From: [Ruminococcus] torques ATCC 27756
Lineage (GTDB): Bacteria; Bacillota; Clostridia; Lachnospirales; Lachnospiraceae
Assembly: GCF_000153925.1 (NCBI RefSeq)
Contig: NZ_DS264356.1
Span: 2,713 to 66,712, forward strand
Length of the DNA: 64,000 bases
Direction: 5' to 3'
Shown piece after piece: positions 59,101 to 64,000 of this stretch. The position numbers were made by a program, and so were the translations under genes. Every line of letters starts with the position of its first letter. Position 1 is the stretch's first letter. The notes beneath the pieces were generated by a model. That model searched no databases. It was not told where the DNA came from and was given only the letters and a program-made list of their open reading frames with translations.

Positions 59101-59482
59101 CGTCCAAAAAAGCATCCATCGTCGTAATCACAGTGACCGGCTCTTCTTTTTTCTTTTCTGCAATCGCTCTTAACACTTCCATTCTTCGATTTGTAAGTGT
59201 CTTCCCTTTAATATCCGCATAATAAAAAAGCAAATCTCTTGCAGGATACAAATACGTCTCTTCTCCAAACAGTAAATACTCTTCGTATGCCTTCTTTGCC
59301 TTTTCCTCATTTGAAAAAACAACAAGTTTATACCCGCATCCCGATCCGATTCCACTAAGCAAATGTATCTTCTGAGTATTTACACAACCCGAGATCTGTA
59401 TCATTCCGTTTTCTTTTGTTCTGTTTTTCCGGATTTCTTCATAATCCGCCAGTTCCGCAAGGGGAGCAAGCAACGCTTTCAT
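56135..59482 (-). CDS. mfd: Transcription-repair coupling factor Mfd
   Basis: Removes stalled RNA polymerase and recruits UvrA. At 1115 residues it has a UvrB-like N-terminal module (PARDLLFYYADIKG), the RNA polymerase-interacting domain (LKPGDYVVHENHGIGVYKGIEKI), and a RecG-like motor (Walker A CGDVGYGKTEIAIRAAF; DEEQRFGVTHKEKIK; TATPIPRTLHMSL; TTIIETGLDIPNANTMII; QLYQLRGRVGRSNR). The C-terminal UvrA-control domain (FGDIPKKVQQLL) is present. It follows pth by three bases. Confidence 0.98.
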   Translation of the reverse strand: MKALLAPLAELADYEEIRKNRTKENGMIQISGCVNTQKIHLLSGIGSGCGYKLVVFSNEEKAKKAYEEYLLFGEETYLYPARDLLFYYADIKGKTLTNRRMEVLRAIAEKKKEEPVTVITTMDAFLDGIISPDEIQKNRIHITGEDTVDLTKLEQDLTALGYERESQIEAPGQFAVRGGIIDVFPLAEEMPVRIELWGDEIDSIRMFDAKSQRSIENISEITIYPASENCFGNNGLVSFLKYFPENETLLFYDEPHRLQETAETVEAEYTESLKNRADAGMKEEGEEELRVFQTKDIISEMNRYSGIGLTTLESKCGLFKVRSVYTVQAKGVNPYNNSFELLTRDLKRLKRNGYRVVLLSGSRTRAKRLAEDLRDYDLSSFYSEDMQREVKPGEIMAAYGYASEGYEYPMLKFVVISESDIFGRKKKKKKRKKYEGQRIQDFAELKPGDYVVHENHGIGVYKGIEKIEVEKIVKDYMKIVYAEGGVLYIPVAQMDLIQKYAGADAKKPRLNKLGTIQWGKTKSQVKKAVQIVAKDLVELYAVRQQSEGFVYGPDTVWQKEFEEMFPFEETDDQLQAIEDTKHDMESKKIMDRLICGDVGYGKTEIAIRAAFKAVQEGKQVVCLVPTTILAQQHYNTFVQRLKEFPVRIDLLCRFRSAAEQKKTIEDTKKGFVDILVGTHRVLSKDVVFKDLGLLIIDEEQRFGVTHKEKIKKLKENIDVLTLTATPIPRTLHMSLIGIRDMSVLEEAPNERMPIQTYVMEYNDEMVREAITRELARDGQVYYVYNRVNDIADVAGRIQSLVPDANVAFAHGQMKERELEDIMYDFINGDIDVLVSTTIIETGLDIPNANTMIIQDADRFGLSQLYQLRGRVGRSNRMAYAFLLYQRDKLLKEVAEKRLSAIREFTDLGSGIKIAMRDLEIRGAGNLLGEAQSGHMEAVGYDLYCKMLNEAVRQLKGGPEAETFTTLIDLNVDAYIPEYYIKNEYQKLDIYKRIAAIESEEELEDMTEELIDRFGDIPKKVQQLLVIASLKSLAHSVYVTAIEQKGEEIRFTMYEKAKIDPSGIPKFLDSYKNDLIFRAEEPPYFLYCRKGRNKKSNTENVLDTVRRILEDLKKLT

Positions 59483-59485
59483 AAT

Positions 59486-60067
59486 TTATTTTTCCTCTTT
59501 CTTTTTCCGGTTATATTCATTCATCGCCTCATTGATCTGACCTGAAACGATCAATTCCACGGCATGAACCGCATGGTCATACCCTTCATCCATCAACTTC
59601 GCTTCCCCCTTTGAAAAATGTCCGAGCACATAATCCGCCAAATCGTATTTCGCCGGCTTCTCTCCGACTCCTACTTTAATACGGGGAAATACTTGGCTTC
59701 CAAGATGAGCAATAATATTTTTCATCCCGTTATGTCCTCCTGCGCTTCCTTTCGCTCTGATTCTAAGTTGTCCTACGTCTAAGCTGATATCGTCATAAAT
59801 AACGATCAGTTCATGTTCTTCATCCACCTTATAATAATCAAGCAAACTGCGTACGCTTTCGCCACTTAAATTCATATAAGTCTGGGGCTTAGCCAAAATA
59901 ACTTTCTGCCCCTGAATGATTCCCTTTCCGATCAGCGCTCTGTGTTTTTTTGCATCCACATCTATATTATATTTCTCTGAAATCCTGTCTATTACTTCAA
60001 ATCCGACATTATGTCTCGTTCCTTCATATTGTTTTGTCGGATTTCCAAGTCCCGCGATAATAAACAT
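59486..60067 (-). CDS. pth: Peptidyl-tRNA hydrolase
   Basis: Frees tRNAs from stalled peptides. At 193 residues it has AGLGNPTKQYEGTRHNVGFEVID (catalytic His in TRHNVG), LAKPQTYMNLSGESV, VIYDDISLDVGQLRIRAKGSAGGHNGMKNI, and VGVGEKP. Length is normal. AGGAGG precedes the ATG. It is first of the pth-mfd pair, a usual Firmicute order. Confidence 0.98.
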   Translation of the reverse strand: MFIIAGLGNPTKQYEGTRHNVGFEVIDRISEKYNIDVDAKKHRALIGKGIIQGQKVILAKPQTYMNLSGESVRSLLDYYKVDEEHELIVIYDDISLDVGQLRIRAKGSAGGHNGMKNIIAHLGSQVFPRIKVGVGEKPAKYDLADYVLGHFSKGEAKLMDEGYDHAVHAVELIVSGQINEAMNEYNRKKKEEK

Positions 60068-60218
60068 ATCTTCTACCTCCTATACAGCACAAATATTTTA
60101 CAATATCTCTCTTCCTTTGTCACGCAGATAACATGCATATTTTTCCTTTTCCAAACATACACTTATAAAAAAAGCGGATCGCCGTAAAACGGCAGCCGGA
60201 TAATCGGGAGGTAACTCT

Positions 60219-60653
60219 ATGAGTTCCAGAACAAAAATCGTTGTTCTTCACATGAAAGAAATTATTTATACCGCCATTTTTGCGGCACTTGCGCTCCTTG
60301 TCATCGTCCTGCTTATTTTTATGTTCGGAACAGGCAAAAAAGACAGCGCCGTAAAAAACGAAAAACAGTACACGCCCGGAACATATACTTCCACTCTCAC
60401 ACTAAATAATACGAACCTGGAAGTAGAAGTTTCCGTAGACGCTTACAAGATCAATTCAATCCGTTTTTCCAATCTTGATGAAACAGTAACGACTATGTTC
60501 CCACTCATCCAGCCTGCCATCGAAGAAATTGCCGAACAAATCTATGAAACACAGTCACCTGATTCAATCACTCTGTCCGAAGATACGCCATATACGTCGC
60601 AACTTATATTGGACGCCGTTTCCGAAGCCGTCGAAAAAGCCGCAGTAAAATAA
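60219..60653 (+). CDS. Membrane-anchored FMN-binding-like domain protein
   Basis: A 144-residue protein with an N-terminal membrane helix (about 15-38) and an outer domain. The latter resembles FMN-binding (RnfG-type) domains: YTPGTYTSTLTLNNTNLEVEVSV, then YTSQLILDAVSEAVEKA. The flavin-linking D/S-G-A-T Thr is replaced by LSEDTPYTSQ, so covalent FMN is unlikely. GGGAGG precedes the ATG by eight bases. It stands alone. A role in membrane electron transfer or sensing is speculation. Confidence 0.65.
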   Translation: MSSRTKIVVLHMKEIIYTAIFAALALLVIVLLIFMFGTGKKDSAVKNEKQYTPGTYTSTLTLNNTNLEVEVSVDAYKINSIRFSNLDETVTTMFPLIQPAIEEIAEQIYETQSPDSITLSEDTPYTSQLILDAVSEAVEKAAVK

Positions 60654-60668
60654 CTGCGGCCTTTTCTC
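60639..60668 (+). terminator. Terminator over the stop codon of the FMN-binding-like gene
   Basis: GCCGCAGT (from 60639) pairs with ACTGCGGC (to 60660), and the TAA stop lies in the stem-loop. A pyrimidine-rich CTTTTCTCTTT tract follows. Confidence 0.85.
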
Positions 60669-60734
60669 TTTGCTGCCTTATATTCATACAACAATACTTG
60701 ACAAATATTATTCATACATTTGCTTTCACCGGTA

Positions 60735-60999
60735 TTATCCTTCAACGATCAAATACGTTCCGTCCGGCAAAGCGAACACTTCCGAAGCTTCCTCAAGATC
60801 TTCTGCGGACATTCCGTCCACATCTACTCCCTCTTCTTCAAAGTATTCTCTCACCTCGTCAATAGAATCGACTACGACAGCCATACAGTCTGCAAGAAAC
60901 GCTTCTGCTTCTTCCATGTTTTCTGCCACAGGCTCATCAAATAATTTTTTCTTGTTCTTTCAAAAATGTGTTCAGACACTCTTCACTGTACTCATTCAT
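60735..60999 (-). pseudogene. Small acidic protein of unknown function, frameshifted
   Basis: The ATG at 60999 (after AAAGGGG) opens MNEYSEECLNTFLKEQEKII and then stops. The neighbouring frame continues KLFDEPVAENMEEAEAFLAD, then CMAVVVDSIDEVREYFEEEG and ending FALPDGTYLIVEG at 60735. The shift is in six A (60945-60950); five would join EQEKLFDEPVAE. The intact product would have about 87 residues, mostly acidic and helical. I recall similar short proteins in other Lachnospiraceae but know of no proved function. A sequence error is possible. Confidence 0.7.
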
Positions 61000-61014
61000 C
61001 TGTCTTTTTCCCCT

Positions 61015-61668
61015 TTACCTGATAATGTCAAGAATTTCATCTGCCGCTGCCACAATTCTGTATGCATCTGCCTTTTCCAGTTCTTCTCGTGATCGAAATC
61101 CCCATTCTACAAGAACCGTATCCATATCCGCCGCATTTCCCGTCGCAGCGTCGACCTCTGAATCTCCGATATACAATACCTCTTCCGAAGACACCCCTAA
61201 TGACTCTGCCATCGCAAACAATGCCGAAGGATCCGGTTTTCTCGGTACACCTTCTCTCTGCCCCCACACAAGGTCAAACGTCTCTTTCCCGAATATTTCT
61301 TCCACAACATGAACTGCCTGACGATCCGGTTTGTTCGACAACACTCCTAATTTCATGTTTTGATCTTTCAGCTTTAAGAGCATCTCTCTTATCCCCGGAT
61401 AAGGTTTTACATGATAGGTACAGTTCCTGTCAAAAATACGTCCATATGCCTCAAAGGCTTTCTCGAACAAAAGAAGCTTTGTATCTCCTGCCGCTTTCAA
61501 TGATTGTTCAATCAGTACCTTTGCTCCGTTTCCGACAAATGTTCTGCACTGTTCCTCTGTGATCGCCGGAAGCGCTACTTCCTTTAATGTCTCATTCACC
61601 GAAAATGTCAAAGACTCCAACGTATCGGTCAACGTTCCGTCTAAGTCAAATATACATGCTTTGTACAC
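61015..61668 (-). CDS. HAD-family hydrolase (phosphoglycolate phosphatase-like)
   Basis: A 217-residue HAD phosphatase: motif I CIFDLDGTLTDTLESLTFSV, motif II LSNKPD, motif III GVPRKPDPSAL, motif IV YIGDSEVDAATGNAAD. The cap at about 15-85 is of the Gph type. It is the third such enzyme in the window and not a near copy of the others. It starts with GTG ten bases after GAGG. It precedes the small acidic-protein gene by 15 bases. Confidence 0.9.
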   Translation of the reverse strand: MYKACIFDLDGTLTDTLESLTFSVNETLKEVALPAITEEQCRTFVGNGAKVLIEQSLKAAGDTKLLLFEKAFEAYGRIFDRNCTYHVKPYPGIREMLLKLKDQNMKLGVLSNKPDRQAVHVVEEIFGKETFDLVWGQREGVPRKPDPSALFAMAESLGVSSEEVLYIGDSEVDAATGNAADMDTVLVEWGFRSREELEKADAYRIVAAADEILDIIR

Positions 61669-61783
61669 CGTTTTTCATCCTCTCTTGTCTTTGGTCAGAT
61701 TTATATTACCATCAGTCACTTTATCTGACAAGATACTTTTAAACAATCTGTTCTTTCTCCTGACGTATTGTTTTTTCGCACTC

Positions 61784-62566
61784 TTATTTTCCTAAAAGAT
61801 ACTTGCGCATTATTTTTAAAGCATTCTTCTCCAGACGGCTTACCTGAGCCTGCGAAATATTGATCTGCTCTGCAACTTCCATCTGCGTCTTTCCTTCAAA
61901 AAAACGAAGTGTGATAATATATCGCTCTCTTTCGTTCAGTCGTTCCATCGCGGCCTCTAAAGAAAGTTCCTCGATCCAGTTTTCTTCTTTATTCTTTTTA
62001 TCACTCACCTGATCCATCACAAACAGAGCATCTTGTCCGTCGCTGTACACAGGCTCATGCAGACTCATCGGCATCTGAATCGCATCAAGCGCATAGACGA
62101 TCTCTTCCTTGGCAATCCCAATCTCTTCTGCGATTTCCTGAACGGTCGGCTCTTTCATATGCCGCTTTATATAACCTTCTTTTGCATAAATTGCCTTATA
62201 AGCTGTATCGCGCAATGATCTGCTCACACGGATCGGACTGTTATCCCGCAAATATCGTCTGATCTCCCCTATGATCATAGGTACTGCATATGTGGAAAAT
62301 TTCACCATGCGCCCCGGATCAAAATGATCTACTGCTTTCATCAGTCCGACACATCCTATCTGGAACAGATCATCCGCATTTTCACTGCTGTTTTCAAAAC
62401 GTTTGATCACACTTAGAACAAGCCGCAGATTCCCTTTAATATACTTTTCCCGGGCTTCTTCATCCCCTGCTTTTATCCGCTCAAAAAGTTCTTCTTTTTC
62501 CTCTTCTTTAAGAAGCGGAAGCTTCGCTGTATTTACCCCGCAAAGTTCTACCTTATTTACTGTCAT
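61784..62566 (-). CDS. sigG: Sporulation sigma factor SigG
   Basis: Late forespore sigma factor, active after engulfment. At 260 residues it begins NKVELCGVNTAKLPLLKEEE, the SigG signature. Region 2 is NLRLVLSVIKRFENSSENADDLFQIGCVGLMKAVDHFDPGRMVKFSTYAVPMIIGEIRRYLRD-like, and region 4 ends TQMEVAEQINISQAQVSRLEK. The usual spoIIGA-sigE genes are not next to it. I start at the ATG (62566) after GGGAGG; a GTG lies one codon upstream. Confidence 0.97.
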   Translation of the reverse strand: MTVNKVELCGVNTAKLPLLKEEEKEELFERIKAGDEEAREKYIKGNLRLVLSVIKRFENSSENADDLFQIGCVGLMKAVDHFDPGRMVKFSTYAVPMIIGEIRRYLRDNSPIRVSRSLRDTAYKAIYAKEGYIKRHMKEPTVQEIAEEIGIAKEEIVYALDAIQMPMSLHEPVYSDGQDALFVMDQVSDKKNKEENWIEELSLEAAMERLNERERYIITLRFFEGKTQMEVAEQINISQAQVSRLEKNALKIMRKYLLGK

Positions 62567-62705
62567 CACAACAATCCTCCCAAGTAGTTTCTACTTAGAA
62601 GAATTCTCATTCAATAAGAAAGATATTCCGATTCCCGCAAATTTTTATAAACTTTTAGTCCTTGACAAAATCATCTTTTTTTGTATTTCCCGTCACGCAG
62701 ACCAT

Positions 62706-64000
62706 TTAGTCTTCCCATTTATCGGAAAGATTATTGATCTGTGTTTCAAATTTTGCCTTATCTTTATTAGAAAGTCCTTCATTTTTGTAAATAATATCAA
62801 GCAGACGTCTGCCTGCTGCCACAAGCCGTTCAAAAGCAGAGTCTGATTTCCGCCGTGCCGCTTTCTTTGCTTTGACCGGAACGCGCACTCCTTCGTTCAC
62901 GATCTCATTCTTCAAAAGGTCCGCTTCACAGCAAGGGTAAGGCGCCCATGCAGAATACCCGAACTTTTCCTCTACCGTATGTGCAAACTCTTCTGTCACC
63001 GTATCTTCTCCATGTACGACAAACACTCTCTCAATCGGACTGACAAACGCCCCAATCCATGAAAGCAGCCCGTTCATATCCGCATGACCGCTTACCCCGT
63101 GTAAGCTTTCGATATGCGCATGAACTTCAATCGGCTCTCCAAACAGTTTTACATTCTTTTCTCCTTCAATCAGACTTCGTCCGAGAGTTCCGTTTGCCTG
63201 ATATCCCACAAACAGGATCGTACATTCCGGACGCCAAAGATTATGCTTCAAATGATGACGGATACGACCTGCATCGCACATTCCCGATGCGGATATAATC
63301 ACTTTCGGTTTCTCGATAAAATTGATCATCTTGGAATCATCGCTCGTTGTCGATATGTGAAGCCCGGGAAATACAAGAGGATTTATTCCGGCATTGACAA
63401 GCTCCATTGCCTCTTTATCAAAACAATCCCGCATATTCATTGTAAATACTTTCGTCGCTTCGATCGCCAACGGACTATCCAGGTACACGTCAAAATCTTC
63501 GTATTCCGGAAGCAGATGCTTTTCTTTGATCTCACGGATAAAATAAAGCATCTCCTGTGTCCTTCCGACTGCAAAGGAAGGAATGACAACATTACCTCCT
63601 CTGTCAAATGTCTCCTTGATAATGCGGGTAAACTCTCCCAGATAATCCGGTTTCTCGGCAGTATGTATCCGGTTTCCGTAAGTAGACTCCACTACGATAT
63701 AATCTGCCGAATCTGTGTAGCTTGGATCTTTTATGATCGGCTGATCTACATTTCCGATATCCCCCGAAAAGACGATCTTCTTCGTCACATCACCTTCTGT
63801 TGCCCAGACTTCGATACTGGCCGATCCAAGCAGATGTCCGACATCGGTAAAACGAATCTGTATCCCATCGCAGATCGTGATCCTTTCCCCATACCCGCAC
63901 GGCACGAGCAGTTCAATCGCATCCAACGCATCCTGCATCACATACACGGGCTCAAATTCCGGTTTTCCTGCCCTTCTGCCTTTCCTGTTTCGCCATTCTG
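62706..64000 (-). CDS. MBL-fold beta-CASP nuclease, N-terminus outside window
   Basis: The gene runs off the right end; the frame is open to base 64000, and the missing part should hold the HxHxDH motif. Present are GHLLGSASIEVWATEG, FSGDIGNVDQPI, VVESTYGNRIH (beta-CASP motif A), PSFAVGRTQEMLYFI, SASGMCDAGRIRHHLKH and GVSGHADMNGLLSWI. This is the RNA-processing or exonuclease type of metallo-beta-lactamase (YSH1/CPSF-like, bacterial group). An extra C-terminal helical part (about 80 residues, basic) may bind RNA. Confidence 0.9.
   Translation of the reverse strand, partial: EWRNRKGRRAGKPEFEPVYVMQDALDAIELLVPCGYGERITICDGIQIRFTDVGHLLGSASIEVWATEGDVTKKIVFSGDIGNVDQPIIKDPSYTDSADYIVVESTYGNRIHTAEKPDYLGEFTRIIKETFDRGGNVVIPSFAVGRTQEMLYFIREIKEKHLLPEYEDFDVYLDSPLAIEATKVFTMNMRDCFDKEAMELVNAGINPLVFPGLHISTTSDDSKMINFIEKPKVIISASGMCDAGRIRHHLKHNLWRPECTILFVGYQANGTLGRSLIEGEKNVKLFGEPIEVHAHIESLHGVSGHADMNGLLSWIGAFVSPIERVFVVHGEDTVTEEFAHTVEEKFGYSAWAPYPCCEADLLKNEIVNEGVRVPVKAKKAARRKSDSAFERLVAAGRRLLDIIYKNEGLSNKDKAKFETQINNLSDKWED

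Noticed and set aside
1-64000. CRISPR array or defence island
   Set aside because: No spaced identical repeats of 25-40 bases and no cas, restriction or toxin-antitoxin genes were seen.

Overview
The window reads as chromosome of a low-GC, spore-forming, anaerobic Firmicute, most likely a Lachnospiraceae gut clostridium. Grounds: the sporulation sigma factor SigG, SpoVB- and SpoIIM-like proteins, an infC-rpmI-rplT operon with a leader RNA, a T-box leader, a Gram-positive SOS box before recA, a flavodiiron protein, a very large CoA-dehydratase-activase-like protein, and an SPKTG cell-wall sorting signal. Species cannot be set from the sequence alone.

Layout. 1-1.5 kb: right-hand part of an insertion sequence. 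1.5-3.4 kb: TrpB2 behind a Trp-type T-box. 3.5-4.9 kb: infC-rpmI-rplT (minus), with an apparent AUU start for infC. 5.1-13.3 kb: an NSS symporter, DegV, the UPF0237/UPF0210 pair, a WalJ-like hydrolase, coaE and polA. 13.4-15.1 kb: a HAD phosphatase and an internally deleted group II intron just after the terminator of a surface glucosaminidase gene (15.2-17.0 kb). 17.3-21.5 kb: tRNA-Leu(CAA), a small membrane ORF, a LysA-family decarboxylase, pyruvate kinase and a rhomboid-like membrane protein. 21.8-26.1 kb: the 1418-residue activase. 26.2-32.4 kb: HAD, greA and the glycolytic cluster gap-pgk-tpiA-gpmI. 32.5-36.8 kb: iscR-nifS-nifU-mnmA-PHP, with a palindromic Rrf2-type operator. 36.8-43 kb: SpoVB-like, SpoIIM-like, a frameshifted Nudix gene, rny, a frameshifted recX, and recA. 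43.4-48.5 kb: a BMP-type nucleoside ABC transporter. 48.5-51.5 kb: copper export (csoR, copA with a fused copZ domain). 51.6-64 kb: aroD, an ArsC/Spx-like protein, a flavodiiron protein, a cytidylate-kinase-like protein, a foldase-like lipoprotein, mfd, pth, an FMN-binding-like protein, a frameshifted small acidic protein, HAD, sigG, and a beta-CASP nuclease that runs off the end.

Most of the window is housekeeping. Three genes (Nudix, recX, small acidic protein) are each broken by a single-base length change in an A/T run; this is either recurrent slippage or sequence error. The least ordinary items are a second ribosome-binding site inside copA that would release a separate CopZ chaperone, the AUU start of infC, the intron remnant behind a terminator, the giant activase, and a possible bmpA leader attenuator. 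I saw no CRISPR array, rRNA, prophage, defence island or clear biosynthetic cluster.
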